NCBI RefSeq assembly: GCF_001186155.3
Contig: NZ_CP016540.2
Coordinates: 682,001-746,000, forward strand
Direction of reading: 5' to 3'
Source: Planococcus versutus
Lineage (GTDB): Bacteria > Bacillota > Bacilli > Bacillales_A > Planococcaceae
DNA: 64,000 bases
Position 1 is the first letter of the stretch; each line of letters opens with the position of its first letter. The position numbers and the translations under genes were made by a program. Positions 35,719-44,275 of this stretch are shown piece after piece. The notes under the pieces were generated by a model. It saw nothing but the letters and a program-made list of their open reading frames with translations, had not been told where the DNA came from and did not search any database.

Positions 35719-36278
35719 AAGAAGAAAAAGTTCGATTCAGCCACGTATTTATGGCGTTTTTCCGGACGGGCATGTTGGGGTTCGGAGGAGGACCGGCAGT
35801 GATACCTTTATTACAAAAAGAAGTGGTTGAACGGTATCAGTGGATGAATGACGATGAGTTTGGTGATACTATTGCGTTATCAAATACCATGCCAGGACCG
35901 ATTGCGACAAAACTTGCAGGTTATATTGGTTATAAAGTTGGAGGCGTGTGGGGGTTGCTAACAGCACTCGCAGCCTCAGTCATCCCAACAGTTCTCTTGA
36001 TGGTCTTATTGCTCGGAGTTCTCCAGCGTTATAAGGATGTGCCATGGGTACAAAATATGTCCCAGACGGTCGTACCGGTGGTTGCAGTGATGCTTGGAGT
36101 TCTTGCGTGGAATTTTGTCCAGCAATCGCAAAAAGCATTGGGGTGGAAAATAGCTATTTTTTTAATAGTGATTTCCGTTCTCTTATTAGAAGTAATCGGA
36201 CTTCATCCAGCAATTTTAATTGCAATTCTTATCGCAGTAGTTTTAATTCCTTTTATTAAAAGAGTGGTGAGCAAATGA
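35712..36278 (+). CDS. Chromate-transporter-family protein, half 1 (short-chain ChrA)
   Basis: A 188-residue single-domain CHR protein. It contains FRTGMLGFGGGPAVIPLLQKEVVERYQWM, ALSNTMPGPIATKLAGYIGYKVGG and several hydrophobic helices. Short-chain CHR proteins come as pairs that together replace the long two-domain chromate exporter. The start is TTG 35712, inside the last codons of the ggt gene. The next gene is the second half. A chromate role is the family label only; the context points to export or exchange of another anion. Confidence 0.85.
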   Translation: MVKEEKVRFSHVFMAFFRTGMLGFGGGPAVIPLLQKEVVERYQWMNDDEFGDTIALSNTMPGPIATKLAGYIGYKVGGVWGLLTALAASVIPTVLLMVLLLGVLQRYKDVPWVQNMSQTVVPVVAVMLGVLAWNFVQQSQKALGWKIAIFLIVISVLLLEVIGLHPAILIAILIAVVLIPFIKRVVSK

Positions 36279-36805
36279 TTTACTGGCAAATTTTTCTCGC
36301 GTTTTTTATTCCCGGTATTCTCGGATATGGAGGTGGCCCAGCATCCATTCCTCTTGTAGAAAAAGAAGTGGTTGATCGATATGGATGGATGTCAACACAA
36401 GAATTCGGTGAAGTCTTAGCTCTTGGAAATGCATTGCCAGGTCCAATTGCAACAAAGATGGCCGGGTACGTTGGTTATATAGAAGGTGGGATTTTGGGTT
36501 CGTTTGTCGGATTATTTGCTACCATTGCTCCTTCCTTGATTTTGATGTTAGGTTTGATGGCCATCTTATTCAAGTATAAAGATTCACCTGAAGTAAAGAA
36601 CATATCAAAAGTTGTGAAGCCAGTTATTGCCGTACTTATTGGTTTTATGACAGTGCAATTTATTTCTGAATCACAATCATCACTTGGCAGTATCCAAACG
36701 ATTGCAATAATGGCAATAAGCTATTTATTGCTGGAGCAGTTGAAAGTACATTCAGCATTTGTTATTGCACTGGCACTGGTATACGGAGCTGTAACAGGTA
36801 TATAA
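36275..36805 (+). CDS. Chromate-transporter-family protein, half 2 (short-chain ChrA)
   Basis: A 176-residue CHR-domain protein similar to its upstream neighbour: FFIPGILGYGGGPASIPLVEKEVVDRYGWM and ALGNALPGPIATKMAGYVGYIEGG. The ATG at 36275 overlaps the stop of the first half (ATGA), so both are translated together and probably form a heteromer in the membrane. The tripartite binding-protein gene begins 18 bases downstream. Confidence 0.85.
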   Translation: MIYWQIFLAFFIPGILGYGGGPASIPLVEKEVVDRYGWMSTQEFGEVLALGNALPGPIATKMAGYVGYIEGGILGSFVGLFATIAPSLILMLGLMAILFKYKDSPEVKNISKVVKPVIAVLIGFMTVQFISESQSSLGSIQTIAIMAISYLLLEQLKVHSAFVIALALVYGAVTGI

Positions 36806-36822
36806 AAAGGGGAGAATTGAAA

Positions 36823-37799
36823 ATGACAAACAAGACATTCAAAAATACGATGATGACCGTTGCTCTTTCATTTACTGCATTCGGACTTGTAGCATGTTCA
36901 CAAGGGGAGAGCAGCGACGATTCTGCTAAAAGCTATCCTGAGCGTGAAGTTGAACTGATTATTCCATGGTCTCCTGGCGGGGAAGTGATATCGAAGGAAG
37001 ACTAGTAGCAGAGCATACGGAAAAAAACTTTGATTCGTCATTTGTGGTTATTAACTCTCCAGGAGTCGGGGGAACCGTTGGACTTGAAGAACTGTCTGAG
37101 AAAGAAGCAGATGGCTATAGTATTGGTCAAATACATGAAGGACTTTTAGTAGCAAATCAAACAGATATCACAACCATCAATTATGATACGTTTATACCGA
37201 TTGCTGCGATGTCTTCATCAGATCAAATTTTAGCCGTACCTAGCGATTTTGAGGCAGACACACTCGAAGAGTTTGTGGCATATGGCCAGCAAAATGAAAT
37301 ACGCTTTGGCGGAACAGTAGCAGGAATTCCAAGGGTCTGGGTTGAGCAACTAGGAAATGAACTTGATATTAAATATAATCTTGTAGGTTACGAAGGTTTA
37401 AGTGAGGCGATTCAAGCGTTATCCGGCGGTCATATCGACGCAGCAATTGTTGACTATTCATCTGCGAATGAATTTGTCGAAGCAGGCCTAATGAAATTTA
37501 TTGCGATTGGAACCAACGAACGTGCAGAAAATTTACCAGATGTTCCGACTTTTCAAGAAGAAGGCTTTGACATTAACATGAGTATCAACAGAGGTTACGT
37601 AGCTCCTGAAGGAACAGATCCAGCGATTATCGAAACACTCGCTGATGCTTTTGAAGCAACTTCACAGGACCAAGAATACATTGATGCTATCAATAATGTC
37701 GGTTCTTCTGTCAATTACATGGGACCGGATGAGTACCGTGAATACCTTGATAAACAAAATGAATTGATCAGTGAAATTGTATCTACTATTTCCGAGTAA
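36823..37799 (+). pseudogene. tctC: TctC-type substrate-binding protein gene with a -1 frameshift
   Basis: A tripartite tricarboxylate transporter binding protein split over two frames. Frame one (from ATG 36823, RBS AAAGGGGAG) codes a lipoprotein signal with AFGLVACS and then YPEREVELIIPWSPGG, and hits a stop at about 37005. The second frame resumes exactly with SDIEGRLVAEH and continues to 37799. Adding one G to the GGGG run at 36979-36982 restores PWSPGGGSDIEGR, the normal family motif. All else is intact (about 325 residues). It is a recent mutation, a base-calling or assembly error, or slippage at the run. Confidence 0.85.
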
Positions 37800-37833
37800 G
37801 CTAGAAAATCTTCAAAAATTACGAAATGAATGG

Positions 37834-37862
37834 AAGGAGGGTGCGTGTGCCCTCCTTTTTTT
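37834..37862 (+). terminator. Intercistronic terminator between tctC and tctB
   Basis: The stem AAGGAGGG / CCCTCCTT with an 8-base loop and a long T tract. It lies 35 bases after the tctC stop and 45 before the tctB start, and would lower the membrane genes relative to the binding protein. Confidence 0.75.
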
Positions 37863-37907
37863 GCTAATGAGATTGTGGTAATTAAAGACCAGAAAGTAGG
37901 ATGGCAA

Positions 37908-38390
37908 ATGGGAGAAATATTAATCGGATTAGCCTTGATCGTTCTATGTATCATTATTTACGTACAAGGCGGCAATTTACCGTCTTTGAATGAAGCGTAT
38001 TTCAGTGCAGGTTCTTTTCCAAGACTGATAGCAGCTTTGTTGATTTTACTATCAGCTATTTTGATCATTTCAAAAATGAACGAATTGAGAAAGAAAAAAC
38101 CTACTGAAGATAAAATCAGTACCCAAAAGCAACTAGCAGCTTTCTATATGGAATACCGACTGGTTGTTTTAACCACTGTGGTGTTTTTCGTGTACATCTT
38201 CTTGCTACAGTTTATCGGCTTTGTAGTTTCCACTATCCTCTTTATCATTGGAGCAGCTATTTTGATTGGCTATCGAAAAGGAAAAGAAGTGCTGACAGTT
38301 TCGGCCGTGGCGGTCATCCTTACGCTCAGCATGTATTTCTTCTTTGAAAATGTGCTTCATGTCCGGTTTCCATCGGGGATATTCATCTGA
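37908..38390 (+). CDS. tctB: TctB-type small permease of a tripartite tricarboxylate transporter
   Basis: A 160-residue protein with four hydrophobic helices (about residues 2-22, 40-60, 85-110 and 115-150), the TctB layout with GSFPRLIAALLILLSAILI after the first helix. I choose the ATG at 37908, which has AGTAGG upstream and places the first helix at the N-terminus; the frame is open back to 37830 but that part overlaps the terminator hairpin. It works with TctA and TctC. Confidence 0.82.
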   Translation: MGEILIGLALIVLCIIIYVQGGNLPSLNEAYFSAGSFPRLIAALLILLSAILIISKMNELRKKKPTEDKISTQKQLAAFYMEYRLVVLTTVVFFVYIFLLQFIGFVVSTILFIIGAAILIGYRKGKEVLTVSAVAVILTLSMYFFFENVLHVRFPSGIFI

Positions 38391-38413
38391 GAAAAATGAG
38401 AGGAGCTTAAAAA

Positions 38414-39940
38414 ATGATAGATTTATTTATATTAGGGATTTCTGAAGTATTTCAACTGCGAATTTTGATTATTATTTTAATCGGTGTTGTTGTCGGTATT
38501 TTAGCAGGGCTGATTCCGGGATTTACTGTGGCAATGGCAATTGTTTTGACCTTGCCACTTACATTCGGCATGGACCCTGTAGCCGGTGTATCAGCAATGA
38601 TTGGTGTTTTTGTAGGTGGTATGTCAGGAGGGCTTATCACTGCAGCGCTATTAGGCATCCCAGGTACACCTTCTTCAATCGCCACCACTTTCGATGCCTA
38701 CCCTATGTCTCAAAAAGGAGAGCCAGGCAAAGCTTTATCGATTGGAATTTGGGCATCTTTCTTGAGCTCTATTATTAGCTTCGTACTACTAATCACTATC
38801 GCTCCACAAATTTCACGTTTTGCTTTGATGATGGGACCTTGGGAGATGTTTTCTTTAATTGTTGTTTCTTTAACTATAATTGCTAGTGTGACAGGGGATT
38901 CTATTATCAAAGGCCTAATTGCGGGGTTGTTCGGACTGTTAATTGCCACCGTTGGAGCAGATCCAATCACAGGAATTTCACGTTTCTCTTTTGATCTGAC
39001 AACCTTACGCGCGGGAATTCCTTTTTTAGTTGTCTTGATTGGTATGTTTGCAATTTCTCGATTGTTAATCTCTCTTGAAACTAAAGAAATTAATAAAGAC
39101 GATATGAAACGTCAAGAAGACAAAATCAAAAACTTGAAATTTGTTATGAGACCTATTCAAACAATGAAGTTAGTCCTGAAAAAACCAGGAACGTTATTCG
39201 GAGCTTCTACCATTGGCTCAATCATCGGGGCGATTCCGGGAGCTGGCGGAAGTATTGCCAATATTGTCGCGTATGATCAGGCGAAAAAATGGTCGAAAAA
39301 CCCAGAGAAATTCGGCACGGGCTGTGAAGAGGGCATCATTGCCTCCGAAGCTGGTAATAACTCGACTGTCGGAGGTGATTTAATTCCAACAGTGGCACTG
39401 GGAATACCAGGTTCTGCTGTTACAGCGGTGTTGTTGTCTGCTTTGATGGTTCATGGCATTACGCCAGGTCCATTATTGATTGTCAACGAACCTAACGTAG
39501 TTGGCGGAATTTTTGTCGCTTTTCTTGTAGCGTCTTTCTGGATGCTCATTACTCAATTTTTGGGAATGAAGTACTTTATGAAAGTTACACAAATACCTGT
39601 GCAGGTACTTGTGCCGGTTATTTTGGTGTTATGTGTCGTTGGAACATTCGTGCTCAATAACCGCTTTACGGATTTATATATCCTTTTAGCCATGGGACTT
39701 ATTGGATATATTTTCACCAAATACGACTTTTCTCTTGCACCGGCAATTATCGGTGTTATCCTTGGACCAATTGCCGAGGTAAATTTACGGAGAGCTGCTA
39801 TGGCAGATCCGGATTGGACTTTGTTTCTAACACGTCCAATTTCCCTTGTTTTCTTAATTTTGGCTGTGCTATCGATTATCTATACCATCTGGCAGACATA
39901 TCGCACAAATCATCGACTAAAAAAATCGATAGGTGAATAA
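38414..39940 (+). CDS. tctA: TctA-type large permease of a tripartite tricarboxylate transporter
   Basis: A 508-residue membrane protein with about 12 helices. Family blocks are LAGLIPGFTVAMAIVLTLPLTFGMDPV, GGLITAALLGIPGTPSSIATTFDAYPM, the second-half repeat IIGAIPGAGGSIANIVAYDQAKKWSKNPEKFGTGCEEGIIASEAGNNSTVGGDLIPTVALGIPGS, and GPIAEVNLRRA. The family imports citrate-like carboxylates. The ATG follows GAGGAG. It ends the operon; no clear terminator follows. Confidence 0.92.
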   Translation: MIDLFILGISEVFQLRILIIILIGVVVGILAGLIPGFTVAMAIVLTLPLTFGMDPVAGVSAMIGVFVGGMSGGLITAALLGIPGTPSSIATTFDAYPMSQKGEPGKALSIGIWASFLSSIISFVLLITIAPQISRFALMMGPWEMFSLIVVSLTIIASVTGDSIIKGLIAGLFGLLIATVGADPITGISRFSFDLTTLRAGIPFLVVLIGMFAISRLLISLETKEINKDDMKRQEDKIKNLKFVMRPIQTMKLVLKKPGTLFGASTIGSIIGAIPGAGGSIANIVAYDQAKKWSKNPEKFGTGCEEGIIASEAGNNSTVGGDLIPTVALGIPGSAVTAVLLSALMVHGITPGPLLIVNEPNVVGGIFVAFLVASFWMLITQFLGMKYFMKVTQIPVQVLVPVILVLCVVGTFVLNNRFTDLYILLAMGLIGYIFTKYDFSLAPAIIGVILGPIAEVNLRRAAMADPDWTLFLTRPISLVFLILAVLSIIYTIWQTYRTNHRLKKSIGE

Positions 39941-40315
39941 AGAACTCGTTATTGATGTCTTAATTGTTGATTTATCAAAAAAGATGTTGTAAATTCGTTA
40001 AATCATGTCATAGCTTTTGAGTTTATAATTTAGTTGAAAGATTTGTAATACCATTACAGAGACTTAGAGAGTAACCGTCTCTTACAACTTTATTTTTACG
40101 CTCTCATTTTATAGCTAGAATTTATAATTAAAGAACGAAAGAAATCATCTATTGAATAATAGCTAAACTTACATCAATACTTATTAGCACTAGTAAAAGT
40201 AGTTCCACTTTCATCTGATTGTGTCACTATTTGAGGATAGTTGGGTTTTGGGATTCTTTATTCAAAATATACTTCCCTATATTTTTTATTCCTTAAATGA
40301 CTAAGTGCTGAATGA

Positions 40316-40519
40316 GTGTCAGTGGACATTAAGTTGAGTATGTCTTTGTTGGAAAGCCACACGTGTCGTGACTTTCTTAAAATGTTGAATAATAAGATGT
40401 CTGACAAAACAGTAGCACCGAGAAACCAATCTGTCGCAAGTCCTCAGAAGACCTGCAAAGAATGTAGGCTGAAACAAGAAATGATTTACTCAACATGCTT
40501 GCGCTACGTAAATAATTGA
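40316..40519 (+). CDS. Possible 67-residue protein with a CxxC-x9-C segment
   Basis: A short frame from GTG 40316 that ends 20 bases before a good terminator. It reads MSVDIKLSMSLLESHTCRDF at the start and has CKECRLKQEMIYSTC near the end, which could bind a metal. There is no clear ribosome site and I recognise no family. It lies in the 750-bp gap between the tct and amide-hydrolase operons; the remaining part of that gap (39941-40315) shows nothing I can name. Confidence 0.25.
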   Translation: MSVDIKLSMSLLESHTCRDFLKMLNNKMSDKTVAPRNQSVASPQKTCKECRLKQEMIYSTCLRYVNN

Positions 40520-40540
40520 AATCCTATCTGCAAATTTCTA

Positions 40541-40573
40541 AACGGATGACGTGTACACGTTATCTGTTTTTTT
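40541..40573 (+). terminator. Intrinsic terminator in the tct/SDR intergenic gap
   Basis: The stem AACGGATGACGTGT / ACACGTTATCTGTT with two G-T pairs, followed by T7. It shows that the stretch upstream of it is transcribed, or once was. Confidence 0.75.
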
Positions 40574-40695
40574 ATGCGTAAAAGTATAGTTGTTTTAAAT
40601 TAGAAAATAAAAATTAAACTAAGTATTCCGAACATTGTTGCAATTTGACAGGATTAATCATATACTAAAAAAAATAAGAAAGAGGAGTGGGATTA

Positions 40696-41508
40696 GTGCA
40701 AAGTGTTAACAGTTTACAGTTAACTTTTAAAAATCGAGTTGTAGTTGTTGTAGGAGCTGCACACGGTATCGGCCGTGCCATTTGCAAAGAATTTGCCGTT
40801 CGAGATGCACAGGTGATAGCGGTCGATATCCTTAAAGAAGTACTAGAAGAAACTAATAAAGAAGTAGAACAAGCAATTAAAGAGAGTGGTTCTGCAGGAA
40901 GTATCCATCTTTATGCTTGTGATGCGACTGACTCAGGTGCAGTAAAAAACCTCGAAGAACAAGTAATCAGCAACTTTGGGAAAACGGATATTCTCGTTAA
41001 CGTAGCGGGAGGAGTTGCAGGACAAGTCCATCAAGTAATCGAGAATATTTCAGATGATGATTGGCAAAAGGTGCTTGATATTAACTTGACGACAACTTTT
41101 TATATGATTCGGGCGTTTGCCCCGCATATGAAAAAAGCAGCATACGGACGGATTATCAATATTTCAAGTGGCGCTGGAAGAAGTAGCAGTCTCACTGGCA
41201 TACAAGCTTATACGAGCGCCAAAGCGGGACAAATTGGATTGACCCGGCAGATGGCGCGCGAACTTGGGCGCTTTGGCATCACTGTAAACAATGTGGCGCC
41301 TGGTTTTGTCTTATCGAATCCATCAACGGAGCGGCAATGGAAAGCGATGTCCAAAGACCAGCAAAATCAGTTGATAAATTCGATTTCGGTAAAGCGATTG
41401 GGTCTTCCCGAAGATATAGCACATCCTGTACTTTTTTTCGCTTCAGATTTCTCCCGTTATGTGAGCGGTCAGGTTATTTCAGTCGACGGCGGGTTACAAC
41501 TTTTCTAG
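40696..41508 (+). CDS. Short-chain dehydrogenase/reductase
   Basis: A 270-residue classical SDR. The cofactor site is VVVGAAHGIGRAI, with AVD at the end of the second strand favouring NAD(H), followed by NVAGG, the catalytic Ser in INISSGAG and the YTSAK pair (Tyr-x-x-x-Lys), then the NNVAPGFV block and the GQVISVDGG end. The GTG at 40696 is 8 bases from AGAGGAG; another GTG at 40687 lies too near it. It is the first gene of the large operon: the next start is 12 bases after its stop. Confidence 0.88.
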   Translation: MQSVNSLQLTFKNRVVVVVGAAHGIGRAICKEFAVRDAQVIAVDILKEVLEETNKEVEQAIKESGSAGSIHLYACDATDSGAVKNLEEQVISNFGKTDILVNVAGGVAGQVHQVIENISDDDWQKVLDINLTTTFYMIRAFAPHMKKAAYGRIINISSGAGRSSSLTGIQAYTSAKAGQIGLTRQMARELGRFGITVNNVAPGFVLSNPSTERQWKAMSKDQQNQLINSISVKRLGLPEDIAHPVLFFASDFSRYVSGQVISVDGGLQLF

Positions 41509-41520
41509 GAGGAACATGTG

Positions 41521-42573
41521 ATGACTATTACGATAATCGGTGCAGGTGCGATAGGAGGAGTTCTTGGAGCTTATCTTGCTCGTGCGGGAGATGAAGTAGT
41601 ATTCTGCGATACAGCAGAAGATCATGTCAACAAGATTAATTTGAATGGACTCACGATTGAAGGACCCGATGAAACTTTCAATGTGAAATGTGCTGCTTAT
41701 ACCCCACCTCAACTCATTAAAAAAAATCAATCATTAGAACTTATTTTTCTTTGTGTGAAAGCGCAACATACAGAAAAAGCGCTTTCTCCTTTCTTGCCTC
41801 TTTTAACTTCGACTTCACAAGTAGTGTCATTTCAAAATGGATTATGCGAAAGAGAAATTTTAAAACTAATTGGTGCAGAACGTACGATAGGCTGCTTTGT
41901 TAACTTTTCTGCAGATTATCTTGAACCCGGAAAAATTCTTTACGGAGGAGTCGCATCACTTTATCTAGGAGAACTAGATGGCCAAGTATCAGAACGCATA
42001 ATGTCATTGAAAGATAAATTACAAGTTTGGGGACCGGCACAAGTAACCGATAACATTTGGGGATTTCTTTGGGGAAAAATGTCTTATGCTGGGTTGCTTT
42101 ATGCAACAGCTTTAGTAGATGAAACAATGGCAACTGTTGTTGAGAAGTATGAACTTCGCGATATGTTAATGGAATTATGTTCCGAAATTCTTGAAATAGC
42201 AGATAAAGAAGGGGTTGTGCCACTAGGATTTGATGATTGGGAACCTAATTTAATATATCCAAGAAAAGAACGTAATAATAAAAAGTTAGATGCCGGTCTA
42301 AAAAAATTAGCAGAAAGAATGGCTAACAATAAAAAAACGAAAAGTGGGATTTGGCGAGATTTGGCCATTAGAAAACGTCAAACAGAAGTAGATGCACAAC
42401 TTGTACCCATTCTTGAAATCGGCAAGATTCATAAAGTGGAAATGAAGCTTTTAGCAGCTTTAGTAGAAGCAATTAAAGAAATTGAAAACGGCAACCGAAA
42501 AATGAGTTGGCAAAATCTTTATGACTTGCAGAAAATATATAAATCTTTACCTCATGAGATAAGAAGAATATAG
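41521..42573 (+). CDS. Ketopantoate reductase family protein (ApbA/PanE)
   Basis: A 350-residue oxidoreductase with the PanE fold: N-terminal MTITIIGAGAIGGVLGAYLARAGDEV (Rossmann site), LIFLCVKAQHTEKAL, VVSFQNGLCE, and the WGFLWGKMSYAG segment that in PanE contains the catalytic Lys. It is longer than vitamin-pathway PanE (about 300) and lies in a catabolic operon, so it more likely reduces or oxidises another 2-keto/2-hydroxy acid together with the SDR. The ATG follows TAGGAGG; a GTG directly before it is possible. Confidence 0.82.
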   Translation: MTITIIGAGAIGGVLGAYLARAGDEVVFCDTAEDHVNKINLNGLTIEGPDETFNVKCAAYTPPQLIKKNQSLELIFLCVKAQHTEKALSPFLPLLTSTSQVVSFQNGLCEREILKLIGAERTIGCFVNFSADYLEPGKILYGGVASLYLGELDGQVSERIMSLKDKLQVWGPAQVTDNIWGFLWGKMSYAGLLYATALVDETMATVVEKYELRDMLMELCSEILEIADKEGVVPLGFDDWEPNLIYPRKERNNKKLDAGLKKLAERMANNKKTKSGIWRDLAIRKRQTEVDAQLVPILEIGKIHKVEMKLLAALVEAIKEIENGNRKMSWQNLYDLQKIYKSLPHEIRRI

Positions 42574-42584
42574 GAGTGAAAGAG

Positions 42585-43244
42585 ATGATTATCTTAGATC
42601 AGAGAACATTATCAGACGACGTATCAAAAATTATACGAAAAATGATTTTAAATGGCGAGTTGAAAGCTGGAGACTGGATAAATCAAGCGCAGTTGGCCGA
42701 AAAATTTAATATATCGAGAGGACCAATTCGAGAAGCATTGAAATTATTACAAAATGAAGGTCTTATCAAGCATGAAACAAACAAAGGTACGTTCGTTGCC
42801 ACGCTTTCTGATCAAGATGCATTTGAAATATACACTTTGCGGGCATTGATTGAAGGAGAAGCAGCACAATTAGCATTACTGCATTTAACCAGTCACGATT
42901 TTTTGGAACTTGAAAGGTACATCGAAGAGTTTACTGAAGCTATGGAAAACCAAGATATTGAACGTCAAGTGCAATGTGATATTTTATTCCATGGAAAAAT
43001 CGTTGCCGCTTCGAAGCATAAACGCTTAATCAGTATTCATAAAAATTTGGATACACAGGTGGGTGTCATGTATTTAACGATTGCCAACCAAGTTCCGATG
43101 CGTGTAGAACAAGTAGTCTACAATCACAGACTCTTGCTCAATGCACTCCGAACACGAGATAAGAAAAAAATAAAAAAAGCATTCTCAAACCATTACACGA
43201 CAGCACTAAAAGACTTAGCAACAGAGATCTCAAGAAAAGACTGA
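42585..43244 (+). CDS. GntR family regulator (FCD domain)
   Basis: A 219-residue regulator. The winged helix reads GELKAGDWINQAQLAEKFNISRGPIREALKLLQNEGLIKHETNKGTFV; the FCD effector domain follows with ALIEGEAAQLA, DILFHGKIVAASKHKRL and VVYNHRLLLNAL, where Asp and His residues can bind metal and a carboxylate. The ATG at 42585 follows TAGGAG. It lies inside the operon between the dehydrogenases and the transporter, so it is the likely local regulator, and its ligand is probably a breakdown product. Confidence 0.88.
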   Translation: MIILDQRTLSDDVSKIIRKMILNGELKAGDWINQAQLAEKFNISRGPIREALKLLQNEGLIKHETNKGTFVATLSDQDAFEIYTLRALIEGEAAQLALLHLTSHDFLELERYIEEFTEAMENQDIERQVQCDILFHGKIVAASKHKRLISIHKNLDTQVGVMYLTIANQVPMRVEQVVYNHRLLLNALRTRDKKKIKKAFSNHYTTALKDLATEISRKD

Positions 43245-43258
43245 GGGGCGGTGGAAGA

Positions 43259-44275
43259 ATGTTATTGGATGTTAAACACATGTCCTTATCCTTGAAACGA
43301 GCAGGTAAATATTCGAAAATCTTGGACGACATCTCTTTCTATTTAGAACAAGGAGAGACGCTTGGAATCGTTGGTGAATCAGGTTGTGGAAAAAGCATGA
43401 CCGCGTTGTCGCTGATGCAATTACTACCCGATAAAGCACGACTTGAAGGAGAAGTGGATTTACAAGGACAGATGATTTCAGGATCTTCGAAACGTAAATT
43501 AGAGAAAATTAGAGGCAACCAAATGTCGATGATCTTCCAAGATCCGCTAACGTCACTTAATCCGCTCCAAACAGTAGGCGTCCAGGTTGAAGAATCCCTT
43601 ATTCTGCATACGAAAAAAAATAAAAAAGAGCGCAGAAAACGTGTCTTAGAACTGCTGAATGCTGTAGGACTGCCAAGAGCTGAAGAACTAATTGATGAAT
43701 ATCCACATCAATTATCCGGTGGAATGCGGCAACGTATTATGATTGCCATCGCAATGGCTTGTGAACCTCAACTTTTAATTTGTGATGAACCAACAACGGC
43801 ATTAGATGTTACGGTTCAAGCTCAAATTTTGGAATTAATGAATGAAATTAAACGCGAAACCCGCATGGGAATCATCATGATTACTCATGACATGGGTGTC
43901 GTAGCAGAAGTTTGTGACCGTGTACTTGTAATGTATGCTGGAAAAATTGTAGAAGAAGCACACGCCACTGAATTGTTCGGGAATCCAAAGCACCCATACA
44001 CTCAAGGACTTTTAGCATCTATACCGAAACTCGGAAGAAGGAAAGAAAAACTTGGGTCGATTCCAGGTACGGTTCCAACGCCGGGAAGTATGCCAAATGG
44101 CTGCAGGTTTGCCGATCGTTGCCCGTACGTTATGGATATTTGTCGTACTGTAACACCTCAAATGATTCAAGTTAAAGAAAATCATCAGACGGCTTGCTGG
44201 CTTTATGATGAAAAAGGAGGGAATGAGAATGCCACTACTCGAAGTCACGAACTTGAAACAACACTTTACAACTAA
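43259..44275 (+). CDS. Peptide ABC transporter ATPase, OppD/DppD type (second system)
   Basis: A 338-residue ATPase. It has Walker [10 protein letters not shown]-loop MIFQDPLTSLNP, signature LSGGMRQR, Walker [14 protein letters not shown]-loop MITHDMG, and the C-terminal Cys-rich GCRFADRCPYVMDIC segment ending in CW. It starts at ATG 43259, 14 bases after the gntR stop, and overlaps the next ATPase gene by 47 bases. In contrast to the first system the ATPases precede the permeases. Confidence 0.92.
   Translation: MLLDVKHMSLSLKRAGKYSKILDDISFYLEQGETLGIVGESGCGKSMTALSLMQLLPDKARLEGEVDLQGQMISGSSKRKLEKIRGNQMSMIFQDPLTSLNPLQTVGVQVEESLILHTKKNKKERRKRVLELLNAVGLPRAEELIDEYPHQLSGGMRQRIMIAIAMACEPQLLICDEPTTALDVTVQAQILELMNEIKRETRMGIIMITHDMGVVAEVCDRVLVMYAGKIVEEAHATELFGNPKHPYTQGLLASIPKLGRRKEKLGSIPGTVPTPGSMPNGCRFADRCPYVMDICRTVTPQMIQVKENHQTACWLYDEKGGNENATTRSHELETTLYN

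Noticed and set aside
36976..36984. Programmed ribosomal frameshift in tctC
   Set aside because: The GGGGAA run is not a known slippery heptamer, no stimulatory structure is evident, and tctC family genes are not known to use frameshifting.
36966..37799. Second tctC fragment as an independent gene
   Set aside because: Its first codons arise from the wrong frame of the PWSPGGG motif and there is no ribosome site or signal peptide; it is the 3' part of a frameshifted gene.
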